Positions 9,601 to 24,600 are shown, counted from the stretch's first letter. The stretch: 64,000 nt of DNA from Forficula auricularia (GCA_024734495.1 JALMQS010000104.1:310001-374000), one strand, 5' to 3'. Made by a program: numbers and translations. The notes: generated by a model from the sequence alone, not told the origin.

Positions 9601-12600
9601 GACAAAAACAGATTTAGATTTTCTTGAGAGAAAAATAAGGGTAAACTTCACTAATGCGAGAGCCAATCACCCTAAATCTGCAATTGAACGATTTGCGCTT
9701 GATAGAGAGTATGGAGACAAAGGAATTATTGACCTGCGACAACTGCACAGGAAACAGATTATGAATCTTCGAGAATATTTTTTGAAAAAACAAATAACAT
9801 CGCGTCTCCACGCAGCAGTAGTCCGGGCTAATGTTAATCTTACTCCGGTGAATCTCGGGGGGGGGGGGGGATATTAGTGGGATTCAGCAGCTCGGCACGC
9901 AGGAGGATCTTAAAAACAACTGGAAACGGAAGGTGTATGGGAGGCATCCTCATGACTTGGGCCAGGACCATGTTGACGGAAAAGCGTCAAACTATTGGCT
10001 GACTCATGGAGATCTGTTCCCGGAGACTGAGGGCTTCGTAATTGCAATCCAAGACCAGGTCATAGCCACAAAGAATTATCTTAAATACATAATCAAGGAT
10101 CCTAATGTGACCGATGACAGATGCAGAATGTGTGGTGGTATGTCCGAAACTATTCAACATGTCATTTCGGCCTGCCGAGTCCTCGCCAGTACGGATTATA
10201 CACATAGACATAATCAGATGGCAAAAGTCATCCATCAAGAACTTGCTCTTCACTATGAACTAATAAGCACCAGAGTTCCCTACTATGAGTATACTCCGGA
10301 AAGTGTACTTGAAAGTAGTGGTTGTAAACTATATTGGGACAGGTCCGTGCTGACAGACAGGACTATACTTGCGAATAGACCTGATATAATACTCACCATA
10401 AAGAATATCAAAATGACATACCTTATTGACATCACCATACCAAATACACATAATCTCCAACAAGCCTATGGCGAAAAATTAAATAAATATCTTGAGCTCG
10501 CAGAAGAAATTAGGAAAATGTGGAGACAGGATAGAGTGCTAATGGTGCCCCTTGTCATGTCTGCGACTGGTGTCGTCCCGAAGACGCTCCCTAAGAACTT
10601 AAAGGAGCTGGGCATTTTTGGAGGGGGCATTATCACGACGGTGCAGAAGGCTGTACTGCTGAGTACGTGCGCGACAGTCCGGCCGTTCCTGAACCTTCCT
10701 TCAACAAGATAATAACAAAATAGAAGCTATCATCTCTGCTGTTTACAGCCGATGTATAGTAAATAAACCTCCTTCAAAAGGAGAGAAAAGAATGATAATA
10801 ATAATAATGAATATATCCCCATCCTTTCCCAATCTACCATATGTAAAAATGTCATTTTTAATCGCAATTATTTCATGTTTAGTGTGGTAAATCGTCTTCA
10901 AATTTTAACAGTGTGTGTATTATGCTTTTTATGACTAATATTCAAAGTTTCGAAGACTTCTTGAATTTTTGCATTTGTGAAAGAACTACCTTAAGGCCAA
11001 GTGATTTGGATATCTCGTTAGGTATAAAAATCATGTAACAATGGGTACTTTGACGCCTTCTTACACCATAATTTTATAGTGATTTGAATTTTAAAATAAA
11101 TTACCCTGATTCTACCTAATGAAATCTTTGCAGAGACACCTCGAACTCCATGATAAAATATTAATTTTCAACCCCTCAAAAATTTGATCCTCTCCCAAAA
11201 TAATCATCCGATTAAAATTTTAATACTATTTTCGATTGCGGTTAAAATAAATACATTAAACTTGGAAATTTCTTTATTTTACGAGCTACAATGATAATGA
11301 ATGTAATGGAAGGCAGCCCAGGATGAGTGAAAGAAAAAATTAACACATAACAAATAAGGTGTAATTTATTGGAATCCTCTCCTTTCCTTTCAAACCGACG
11401 TTTCGGAGGATTCTTCCTCCTTCTTCATGGTTTCAAGGGGCCAATCAAGGAACAAATAAAATGCTTCCTTCTCTTCCACAGCAGTGTTTAAAACTTTTTT
11501 CTTCCTGTTTTAAACACTGCTGTGGAAAGAGGAAGGAAGCATTTTATTTGTTTCCTTCATTGACCCCTTGAAACCCTGAAGAAGGAGGGGAAAATCCTCC
11601 GAAACGTCGGTTTGAAAGGAAAGGTGGAAGGATTCCAATAAATTACACCTTGTTTAGATATGTGTTAATTTTTTCTTTCTTCACTACCCCTGGGCTGCCT
11701 TCCATTACTTTCAATTAAAAGTTCTACCAGTCCGTCTCTCTCCAGAGAAAATTTCGTTGCAAATAAAATTATCTAAGATGTTGAATCTTGAAAAAAATTC
11801 ACTATTAGGGATGGAAGAACGAATCACAACAGTTATTCTAAAGTCTCTTATTCCATAAATTGTTTTTTTTAAATATATTTTCAACTTTAAACAAAATTAC
11901 TGCCTTTTCTTATAATCTTAAATTTAGTAGTTCATTTAAGAAAAAAAAAAACTAAAAAATCATTATTACGCTCTTTCAAATTAAACGTCTTTTCATTAAA
12001 TAAAATTAGAATTAAAATTTTGCCTATTTTGTTCAATATTCTAGATTGGCATACAAATGACTTTGAATTTATTACTTTACCATACAGGGTATGGTCAAGT
12101 ATTGTAATCGTGCATGAAAAAGTCTTTTTTTTCGAAATATCTCAAAAACGGCTAAAACTATTTTGATTAAAAAAATTGAGCGAAACCATGGCATTTTGGT
12201 CTACAAAAAAGCCCTAATAAGTAAACATCGAAAAAATTAGATTTTTCGAGATAATAATTGTTTTGTCAAAATGTCTGTTAGTTAGTCTGTCTGTCTGTTA
12301 GTCTGTGCGTTACCAAATTTTTGTGGACTAGCTAGCTCAAAAGCTAGTGTGAATATCGAAACCAAATTTCACACCTAGTTTTGGTCCATTGAGATTAAGA
12401 GCTGATTAGATTTTGGTGCATATCGACCCAAAATTAAGGGGCGTGGAGGGGAGGTTAAAAATTAAAAATCTAGGCTATTTGAACAAACTCAACCAAATTT
12501 TGTATACATAATCACTGGGCCCCCAGGAAAAATGCAAAAACTAACCCTCCTTCCCTACATGATTATAAATAATTTTATTAAATATTAAATATAAGTGAGG

Positions 12601-15600
12601 GGCCAGGTTGTATGGTAAAGTCAAGTGGATGGCCACATCAGAACACGTCAGCTTATTTATAAAAGCAATGGAACAGGCTTTTTTTGTATATCCTGCCTGC
12701 TTATCAGACATGATTCAGATCAGTACAAAGATTTAAGTGTTATTTACTAATCTGTCTCATTCCCGATAACAAGATATAGGTACTCTTTAAATACACGGCC
12801 ATCAACAAAATTTGATTTAAACTTATTCATTTGGAAAAATATATTTTTCATTATTAATTGTACCTTTAGTCAAAAAATTAAAATCAAAATTTTTGACTGG
12901 AAATTTCCCAATTATCAAATTTTTACAATACAAATAGAAACTTCCATTTCAATTTTTAATTTAGTAGAGTATATAAAAATTCAATAATGTCTTGTAAAAT
13001 GACAAAATACATCTTTTTTAAGGTCAGGTTTTGTCGGGCAAGTCTAACTTTGTGATATGACCGTAGTGGTGAATTTAACAAAAGAAGGATAGGACAAAGC
13101 CTTATAAAACGTGTATTTTATACTATTTTTTCTATTTCGTTTATTTTATTACATTTATTTTGCTTAAAATTAATATAAATAAACTGCAACGGATCGTTGC
13201 TAAACTTTATCCAAATTCATTTGAAATATTAATATGTTTATTCCTTTATTATTAATCAGATATCACTTGCAATTTGTAGTTCATGTTGACATTAATTAAA
13301 AATAATTCTCATTTAATAGTCGAGGAATAACCATTCTACATTGGATTTTTGACATTTCGGTTATTATTGTAACCATTGCTGAAGACATGGAGGAATCGAC
13401 TTAAAATCAAAAATAGCCACCGATTCTCATCTAATACTTGAGGAATAACAATTCTACATTAGGTTTTTGACGTTTCGATTATTATTGGTAACCATTGCTG
13501 AAGACATGGAGGAATCGACTTAAAATCAAAAATAACGATCGATTCTCATCTAATACTAGAGGAATAACCTTATTGCATTCCATTTTTGATGTTTTGACCA
13601 TTAATAGCAACCTCTACTGAAAACGTGGAAGAATCGACTTAAAATCAAAAAGACTAAATTCTTTTATGGCAAACAACTTAAACTTGAGTTGTTTACCAAA
13701 AAAGAATTTAGTCTTTTTGATTTTAAGTCGATTCTTCCACGTTTTCAGTAGAGGTTGCCATTAATGGTCAAAACATCAAAAATGGAATGCAATAAGGTTA
13801 TTCCTCTAGTATTAGATGAGAATCGATCGTTATTTTTGATTTTAAGTCGATTCCTCCATGTCTTCAGCAATGGTTACCAATAATAATCGAAACGTCAAAA
13901 ACCTAATGTAGAATTGCTATTCCTCAAGTATTAGATGAGAATCGATGGCTATTTTTGATTTTAAGTCGATTCCTCCATGTCTTCAGCAATGGTTACCAAT
14001 AAAAACCGAAATGTCAAAAATCCAATATAGAATGGTTATTCCTCAAGTATTAGATGAGAATCAATCGCTATTTTTGGTTTAAAGTCGATTTCTCTATGTC
14101 TTCAGCAATGGTTACCAATAAAAACCGAAACGCCAAAAATCCAATATAGAATGGTTATTCCTCAAGTACTAGTTGAGAATCAATCGCTATTTTTAGCATT
14201 TCACAGAGAAAAGCCTATCCACTCTTACTTAGTTAGGTTAAATGAGTCCTATATTACCATAAACAGATCAAATGAATAAATTTTAAAGAATTCAAAAATC
14301 TTACTTTAGAGTAAAGTACTTTAAAATATAATTTTACTAAAAACTTTATTTAACCTTTTTGTCGGCCCCAAGGTACTTAATTAGGATATTAAATTTCATC
14401 AAAATTGGTTAAGTCATTTTAAAGATATTTAGAAAAAACTAAAAAAGTACTGAAATAAATAATGTTGTATAATACTAATGTTTGTGGGCCGATATGTACC
14501 AAAAACTAATCAGCGCTTCATTTTGTTAAAATGATGGTAGGTTTTCAATTTCATTTCAATCGGTGCAAAGGTGTGGAAAAAATCGTGGACGAAAAAAACG
14601 ATAACATCCATCCATCCGCACGCACTTCCAAAAAAAATGGCACTTTTTGGCCTCTCGACGAGATTCCAGGTAACTTTTGGCAAAACCGCCACATGCTAAA
14701 ATTCAATCTCATTGAATACTTCAATTTGTGACCTTAATTGAGTCCATGGGTTCCGTAGTCTTTACCTGAGGACCCGTTGAAGTCGCGCTTGCCGCGCGAC
14801 CGATTGCAATACTTTCTCCCATGCTTCGCATTGGATAAAGTAAAAAATAATATTAACGAGCATAAGTTGGCTAGAAAACACAATTTTCCAAACTTTTATA
14901 AAAAACTAGAATGGAACACATTACTGAATTAAAATAGAATACGCGATACACCTATCTACAATAAATTAACATAATAAATATACAATATATATATAACACA
15001 TATTTGCCAATGTCGCCTTGAGATGGTGATAAAATAAGTCAAGTTTTATAAAGCCCTCGTATATGCAACAGGGAGCAAAAAGGAGACCAGCAAGACGAGG
15101 AGATTTATGGGTTAGGGGGTCTACAATACATTATAGACTTGTTTCGAAGAAATTTAATATATTTTCTTGAAATACAAATTATAGGGACCAGGATTTGTGT
15201 AACATCCGTTTGAAGCAACAATAATTAAGAGGTTTTAATTTGTATCAGACCAATGTATATACCCTTATAACGAAACTTGTTTATTGCAATTTCATTTATG
15301 TAGTTTCTTCGATAGGGCTATAACCGATTTCAACTATATAACCATAGATATGTACTTTATTTTAATTTCTAAAATGAGTATTCTAATTTCTTTCTAAATC
15401 TTTAAATTCGATTATGGTTTGTTTGTTTAGGTGTGGTCATTGCAACCGATTAGCCCCTACCTGGGAGAAATTAGCGGAGACCCATAACAAAGATGAAGAT
15501 AGTGAAGTGACCATTGCCAAAGTGGACTGTACCACCGATACTCCACTCTGCTCGGAGCATGACGTCACAGGATACCCAACGTGCGTCCTATAAGCTTATT

Positions 15601-18600
15601 CGTGAATTGATTATGACACTGTCAGTTTTCTTTTTGTCCTTAGACTGCGATTTTTTAAACAAGGGCAGCTTGACAGTGTCAAATTCCGTGGAACAAGGGA
15701 TCTTCCATCGTTAACATCATTCATCAATGAACAACTCGGGAATACACACCAGGTAAAGTGATATTTCAAAGAACGCTTTATTTTCCATTTATATGATATT
15801 CTTTCTATATTTTATGCATTTTACTCCTATATTAATTAATGTGTTATAGTCCAACCTCCCTAATTCGAAATTCAAAGAAAAAAGTCTTTTTATTCAAAAT
15901 AGGGAAGAATTAGCAAGTGCAAAAAAATCAATTTATGGAGGTCCTTTGATTTATAGAGAATAAGAATTAAAACTTGGGCTTGAATTGTTTTCAATTTGTA
16001 TTTCTAAAATGTACTTGGAACACATGTTTACATGGGATGGCGCCCAAAATCTCGACACCCCAAAATCACGTTTACATGTACCTATATAAAACATTAGAGT
16101 ACAAACATACAACGTAATGTTAAGACCTACTTACTTAATAAACGAGTTATTTTTGTTTGTTTTAATTTTTTATATACATGAAATCAATAATATTTTGTTT
16201 TCAATATCTATTAAAGCGGGAAATAATCGTTCCCTATCTTCCGTTTCTCTCTTACTTTCAAAGAGACTTCTAGAGACTGGAACTCTCTTCCTCTGACCGT
16301 CTTCCCACCAACATATAACCTTCAGTCTTTCAAGACCCTCATCCACAGATAGCTTCGACTCCGTCCCAATCCCTAAATCTCGTCTTATTTTCACGTTACA
16401 AGGGTCCACCGCGGACTACAGAGGTTATACCTTTTTGATGCAACTTCTTCTTGTATCAGTATCATTATAAAAAAAAAATTCTCACTATTTTACTTCATCG
16501 TCAGTAAATGTTGACTCACATTGATTCAATGATTTCCAGATCTGTCATTGAATAGATACTGTAGTAACTTTATCATTAAAGTGAACAAAATTATATAATA
16601 TTATAAAATACTTACAGCTTAGAATCCTTTGTGAGTCACTTATTACAATTTTTAATATTTCTATATTTGATAATGCGTATTTAGGCATTCTTTATATTTT
16701 TAAAAATGTGATGAACCATTTTACAAGTACATATTAAAAAGTTATCTCTAATCTGTTTCCATGGTGAACCTTTATAGAATTTAAAGTTAGCCTGTGAAGA
16801 TTTCGCCTGGATTTTATTTCTAGTAGCTTGAAAAATTAATAATTACAACGAGCTGGGTTACGAATAAATCAAGTTAAGAAAAAATTAAAATCTATAATAC
16901 AAACAATTTACTTGTTGAAGCTTTGTTGGTTAAAATGATAATTTCGAATGATTTTTTTGAACTGAAAAAATACTAAAAAAATTGTACCTACTCTTTGATT
17001 TATTCTGATGAATTGAATAACTCTGCTACTCTCGGCAGAAAACCTCTTAATTTTATTCATGGGAGATCCGAACTGAAAAAAATGTTGTTCTTTTTATTTA
17101 ACAATTTTCTTTTTTATAGGATGAAGAAGGCGAAGAAGTATTAATACCAGACAACGTCAATGGACTCATTGAACTTACCGACTCTAATTTTCAACAACAT
17201 ATCGCCTTAGGGAAACATTTTGTGAAATTTTATGCCCCATGGTGTGGACACTGTCAGGTAAATATCAAATATCATTTAAAATAGCAGAAGTGATACAAAA
17301 CAAATTAATTAAAATATAAAAGTTTTCAATCTCAACCCTTCATATGGCATTAAGATATCAACACTGTCAAATATCGCTGACATATTCTTCGTAGGGAATG
17401 AGACCCCGACATTGACGAATTTTTTAGGTAGATTTCGAAGAAAAGTTTTTATATATATATATGTGTGGGTATGTGGGGGGGGGGGGGGGGGGTATGTATC
17501 GCAATTTTGTGGGTGCGCTGCAGGCCGCTAAGTCCAACCGATTGCAATAAAATTTGCCACAAAATTTAGTCTTGATGTAAACAAGAACTGATTAGTTTTT
17601 GGTGACTTCAGCCCCAAGGGGGTGGAAATGGTGGTGGGGTTGAAATGTTAGAAAATTCATAACAACGTTAATATGAATGATACCAGTTTGGTTGCAAATA
17701 GCTAATATTCTACTAATTAACCTCTACAACTTGTATCTGAAAAGTTTTTCATAGAAGCAGTCTAAAGGGGGTAGAGCCCCTTCGAAATCTCTTCCTACGG
17801 CCTACCCCAGGGATTTTTTTTATAAATAAATAAGACGAAAACGGAAGCTCTCCTCAAGAGCTGATGTACTTGAAAGGGACAACAGAGACCTAAGCGCCTA
17901 ATCAAAAAGCTTAATATCTTTTGCTATCTACAATTACTATTTTTCATTTGAATTAGGTTTTTAAATTAGTGTATATAATTGCAGCATTTTCCAATATAAC
18001 ATGAACGATAGAAAGGCTCTGGTTCATTTCAATATTTAAATATTTTCGATTAGTGGACTGTAGATGTATTTTATTGATGTATGGATAGGTGTTTCTGTTG
18101 GGGAATGAAAGATTAGATATTTTTATAAAATAATATAATCAAATAAGCAAGTAAGATATTTACAATGCTAGACGATGAATGAAATGGGCTTGTTGAATAG
18201 GTTTATTTATTAATTAATTTATTTATTTATTTAAAACAATGCTCTGAGGTTGTTACCTCGTAGAGCAGAAACAGAAAGAATATATACAAATAGTAACATT
18301 TAAGTGTGTAAACAGAAAGAATACATACATATAGTATCATTTAAATGAGAAACAAAGAATACAGATATATAGTAAGATTTAAATGAGCAAGACTCTCCCA
18401 ACCCAGTGAGCAACACAGAGTCAGCACAAGCAGGCGAATAGACCAGTGACACATTACTCCAACCCAGCCCCCCCTAGAAGATGCACCTTGAGTGAGCGCT
18501 GAAAAGATGATGTTGAAAGCGATGTTCGGATATTTACTGGCAATGTATTCCACAACCGAGCCGATCTGACGACAAAGGATCTGGTGGCGATCTCAGTACG

Positions 18601-21600
18601 ATGATTTGGAATATGGATTAGTCTGCCGTCAGCTCTTAATACCCGATTATGGATGGATGATCTGAAAGTGAACATGTTGTATATGTATTTGGGGTGAAAA
18701 GTGCTGAATAGTTTGAAAATGAACCTGCCAAGCACGTAGAGGCGTCTCTGGGAAGCCCTAAGCCAGCCAATCCGACCGTACGCATGAATTCATCGCAACA
18801 TCAAGCTGAGACGCACGGACCCCAGAGACGTCCCCACACACGAGACAACAATAATCAAATAATGGCATGATCAATGAATTTACCAGGTGCGCGAGAGTAG
18901 TCACGGGAATGAGGTGCCTTATTTTTATGAGCCGATGGAGACCCCAGAAGACCCGCCGTGATGTAGCATTTATCTGATCAGTCCATTTGAGGGAGGAATC
19001 AAAAATGACACCTAGATTTGCAGCAGATCTCGAGTAAACAATCTCAATTCCATCGACCTCCACTCGAGGGGAATCAGCAAGTAGCAGTCTTTCAATATAG
19101 GAAGGGCCACCAATAAAGAGTGCCTTAGTCTTTTCCGGGTTTATCTTTAATTTATTTTCACGGGCCCAGTCGCATATTGCCCTAACATTCCCATTGACTA
19201 CCCCCACGGCCGACACCACCTCGTTCGGACAAAAAGAAAGGTAAATTTGGAGGTCATCAGCATAGAGATGATAGTTACAGCCGTCAAGACAGTCAGAGAT
19301 GTCAGAAATAAATAGAGAGAACAGAAGAGGCCCCAAAACCGAGCCCTGAGGAACCCCAGTAGAAACCGGAAGGCGTCCAGACAACTCAGTGGAAGACCCA
19401 GAAACCCTCTGCCATCTACCCTCCAGGTATGAAGAACACCACTGAAGGACACTCGCAGAAAAATTAAATCTGATAAGCTTATCCATCAACAAATCATGAT
19501 CGACACAATCGAAAGCCCGGCTAAAGTCAAACAGAACCAAAAGAGTAACTCTTCCCCGATCCATCGCCCACCTAATATCCTCGCTGACCTTGAGAAGCGC
19601 AGTCTGAGTGCTGTGGTTAGAACGGAAACCATTGTAGGGGATTACAAAGTCCCTTCTCCTCAAGATAACTCGAAATCTGTCGATGAACAACCCTCTCAAG
19701 CACCTTCGATAGAGAGCAGAGTGTTTACCTGTTGAGTCTTCCGTCGTTCAAATAGAGAAGTCCAGAAAGCTTCGCGAACGCCAAAATTATTATCAATAAC
19801 CGTCCCTGGTGGGTCTTCGTCTTCCACAAGATATAAATCAAGATCGGAGTCGTAAAAGTTGCCAAAAGGTCGTTGAAAATAGGTATAACAAGGGCGTGCC
19901 CAGGATTTCGCCTGCGGGGGCAGCTCATATTAGTTTCCAGGAAGAGGGCGTCGGGAAAAAAGTGTACTAAATTCTGCTGAGAATGAAATATTGTATTTCC
20001 TTCACTGACCTTTCAAAACCCTGAAGAAGGAGGGAATAAACCTCCGAAACGTCGGCTTTGAATAAAAAAAGATAGTTAACTCAAAAACTAGTGTGAATAT
20101 CAAAACGAAATTTCACATGTAGTTTTGGTGCATTGAGATTAAGTGCTAATTAGATTTTGGTTGAAATCGGACCCAAAATTAAGAGGGGGGGGGGGGGGGG
20201 TTAAAAATTAAAACTATAAGATTTTCAAACTAAAAAAATCAAATATACTAAAAAATGAACTTAAAATAACGAAAAGATTATTATATCTTTTGAGAACCAA
20301 ATTGGGGGGGGGGGGGTCAAAAAAATGAAGAAAAAAGTAAAGAAAATTTAAAATTTTTAAAAAATTTTCTTTACTTTATATATATTTTTACATGTTCTAT
20401 TTTTTAGTTGCCAACATAATAGACTTTATTTCGTCTTCTAGGGGGGGGGGGGGGCAACCTGCCCTCCCCTGCCTATAGCTGGGCACGTCCATGGGTATGA
20501 ATTCAGATTCGTTGTCCAAGGGATAAATAGAGAAGTCGTGTATTTGTAACCGTTAATGTGAATAAGCCAAAAAGAATGCGAAAGTCGAACAAAGGGTTGG
20601 ATATATATAATATATATTGTTTTACATGAATACATATATGAACACGAAAGCCTACATTTCGTGGGATAAATTACTGAACCTCTAGAAAGCCTAAAATCTA
20701 AAAAATTCTTTATTTTTGAAATACAAACATTTTACCATCAAAACATGCTTTTTATGACTCCATTTTTGAGTTAATAATGAATATCAGAATCCAGACACAT
20801 ACACAGTTTTTATGATTTCGTTTTTCATTTATACTATATATATTTGTCTAGATTAATTTGTAACAACGCTGAGAGAATTTTCTTTAAAAAAATTACGCTC
20901 TTGCCTAGAATCGAACCGGCGAACTCTTGAACTATGGGCATCAGCTCTAGCGATTACACCAATGCAACATTAATATTTGTATCTTGATTTCTGTTACTAA
21001 AACTATATAAAAAAAAAAAAAAATATATTTGATTTGGACTTTGTGTCGAGATAATATTGTATTCATTTGAACTCGAATGAAAATGAAAAAACACCAATAG
21101 ATTTTAAATTAAGAAACATTAAATATATATTAATTAACGAGGCAAATTTGAAATATAATTGTCAGCGCGGATTTTAAACTGATGGTTCCAATCGATTTTC
21201 ATTAACCAGGCAAATTTGAAATATAATTCTAATTTGGACTCGAATTTTGAAATGAAAGAATCCAATTCATTTTAAATTAAGAAACATTAAATATATTGAT
21301 CATTATTCCCCCCCCCCCCCCCTCGCCACTCAAAAGTTAAAGAGGCGAAACTTTTAAGAGACGATGTATTTTCGGTAGTTTACCGGTATACATTTGGAGT
21401 GTGGTTTTTTTAAGAGGAATAAAATTTTTGGACCGAGACGCTGCCCGCCAGGGCACCAGCCCGGAGGGCGAAAAGCTCGTTATGTATATCAGAATCCAGA
21501 CACACAAACAGTCAGATACTAAGAAAAAATGATCATGGATGAAAATAATTTTTCTTCACGTTTCAGATATTTATAAACACAATAAGCAAAAATAAAAAAT

Positions 21601-24600
21601 AAAAATCGAGCTAATTCAATAATGCCTTCTGGGAACACTGCTTGCATCTTCCTATAAATTTTTGTTTACATTTTAAATACGAGTAAATATTCATAAAATT
21701 ATTGCATTTCTTAATTCAAAATACAAATTGTTATGCTTTTCCTCAATCAATTAAAGGCTTTTGAAATGTCAGGCAATAGGGGGAGTGTTGAAGATTAAAT
21801 GGGTGTATATAATTAAAAATAAAGATGTTGTCTCCGCCGTTAAAGGAATTAAAATTATATATATATAAATATACATTTTAAATTATTTTCATTTATAAAT
21901 AGATTTATTACTTTGTATGCTAAAAATATAATTTCCTTTGTCATTCGTTCTTAGAAATCCTGGTATAAACATCTCCTCTCTATATTATCCAATTTTATTT
22001 CCATCGTTTCCCGCAAAAGTGAACTAAATAAACCTTTCGCGTGTGAATCAATGTTAATGAACAATTCCGAACTCAAAAGAATTGTAGGAAATTTTGGATC
22101 GCGACTGCGTCAAGAGTAGCTCCTGGAATTTCTTTCTACAGAGTTCAAGCCGGTCTAGAGTAATTTCCAGAAGCAATTCCCATCTGAGTAAGTGAAACTT
22201 AACTTCGTAATCCCTATACCTTTACCTCAACCCCGCAGCAACAAATGGTCCTTCGAGCCGGATAAGAACACCCTCTACAGTCCAACCAGAAATACCCAGA
22301 TATTTTTAGCATTTCTAATTTATTTGAAATTGTTTAGTTTACTTTTTGTTATTGGATTATTTTTTTTTTAGTTTTTGGAAATTCTTATTGCAAACTTAGT
22401 AATATATAACCAATTATCAAAATGACTAAGCTCATAGATAATTGGAAAAGAGATTTTAGAGCCCTTTCGTACGAAGTAGGGAGAATCCGGGATGCCCAAA
22501 TTGGAAATGAACCTAATAGGCTAAAATTTTATATTAACCAGCTAGAATTAACAAAATCAACAGCACACAAATTAATCTGCGATTTGTTTGAAATAGCTGA
22601 GAGCCAAGAATCAAAAGAATTAGATACTATAAATACCAAGGAGTTCCAAGAATTGAAAATTGTACAAGACAAGATTGATGAACTTTTGACTTTAAGCTAT
22701 TCGAATCAAGAACAAATGATCAAATCGAATGCTACTGAAATAAAAGTTACAACCGATATACAAATTCCACCAACACAAATACCTGAATTTGATGGCGATG
22801 AAACCAATTGGGCTACTTTTTATCGCGACTTTATTAATACAATTGAAAAAAATCGAACAATTACTTTTTCCCAAAAACTTATCTATCTTCATCATCATCA
22901 TCATCAGCCTGTCGATAGCGACAATCCACTGCTGAATATAGGCCTCTTCCATCAAATGGAAGGGGTTGGCATTAAGTCACCACGCTTGCCAGACGGATTG
23001 GTGACTAGGAATCAGATTATAGCCGGTCAAATATCAATGCAGGGACTCGGACTCGAACCCGGGACTCCTAGCTTAGAAGGCTAGTGTCTTTAAGATCTCG
23101 ACTAATCCGATTCCTATCTATCTTATGAATTCATTAAAAGGCGAATCCGTAAACGTCATTAAGCATCTTGATACTACTGATAATAATTATTTTGAAGATA
23201 TCCGATTATTAAAAAATCGATATGAATACGCAAGTAAAATAATTTTTAAGCTTGTTGACAAAGTGTTAGATTACGCACCACTCATAAAGAACAAACCCTG
23301 CAATATAATTCGATTTATAGATTTTTCGAGGCAAATGATCACTCAATTTAAAGAACATAAGCACTTTTTATACAGAAAATAATATTTTTTTAATGAGAAT
23401 TTTAACCAGAAAACTAGATCACGCCTCTTATAAACAATGGCATAAATCAGTTAATTGGAAAAGCATAGAACCTCCTAAAATTGAGGATTTATTAGAGCTT
23501 CTCGAAAAAGACGCAATAGCCGAAGACTCACCAAAACCTCTTACATTCTCCTACCGGGAAGAGAAAGTTACAAAAAAACATTCATTCCATCTTACTAAAC
23601 AAAAAATAACTGATGAAAGCAATAGCTCTAGCGAAGAATCATCCCCTCCAAACTCGAAAACTCCATTTTTTTTATCCTCAACGGACGAGCTTCAAATCCT
23701 CAATCTCTAAAAATATGAACTGTTTTTTGTGTCACCAGAGGCATCCATTATACCTGTGTTCTCAATTCAAGGAATTACTTGTACCACAGCGTATCCAAGT
23801 TATTAAGGATAAGCGGAAGTGCCCAAACTGTTTTGGAAACCATTCGGAAATTTGTGCCAATCAACCAATTGTTGTAGGGTGTGCAATAAAAAACACAACA
23901 CGTTGCTACATTTAGATCGATCTTCTTCGAATTTTAATTTTAATCCAAATATTCTTTGTATTCCCCATATCTTTCCCTCATCCCCGCCGCAACAGATGTG
24001 TTCGATAGAATTAGAGAAAAGAGAACATTTTGTAAGAATGAGGAAGAGAAAGTTCCTATGATAAGGCATACGTTAAGACATAGGGGATTTCTGAGGGATA
24101 TTTTAGAAGGTAAAGTAGAAAAACAGGGAATTTTTCTTTAATAATGTGGGTAATAATAGGACTTTTAGAGAATTGAAAGAGCATGCATGGGAAAAAATTG
24201 AATGGAGCCAAATGCTTTTATTCAATCAGTCAATAATAAAAATGATGGCATTTCTTAGCATTTAATTCTTTAACGAGGTTTTTTCGCGACAATCCACACA
24301 AAAAGTTTTAGCCTCGTAACCACTCTATACCTAAGAACGGTGCTAAAATTTTAGGTTATGTTTTTTAACTTGACTGTACTTTTTACACTACTATATTCTC
24401 TTTATGAATGGATCGTTTCCAAGCCATTGATATTATATCCCCTCCACTAAAAACAATCGCCCAAATATGTTTCTTTTTTTTTTTATTTTTTTATCAAAAC
24501 TACGAGGTAAAAAATTTCAATTTTTTTTTTAAGTTACTCCGAATATATTATTCTAACAAATATTAGTTATTCATCAAGTTGGTGAAAGTCCTTAAATGAA

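Noticed and set aside
12083..12660. Repeat R3 as a Tc1/mariner element, because of its CAGGGTA start
   Set aside because: The other end is not an inverse match, and the TA flank alone is weak in AT-rich DNA.
16170..16409. A minus-strand 79-codon ORF
   Set aside because: It is the antisense of a LINE 3' fragment identifiable on the plus strand.
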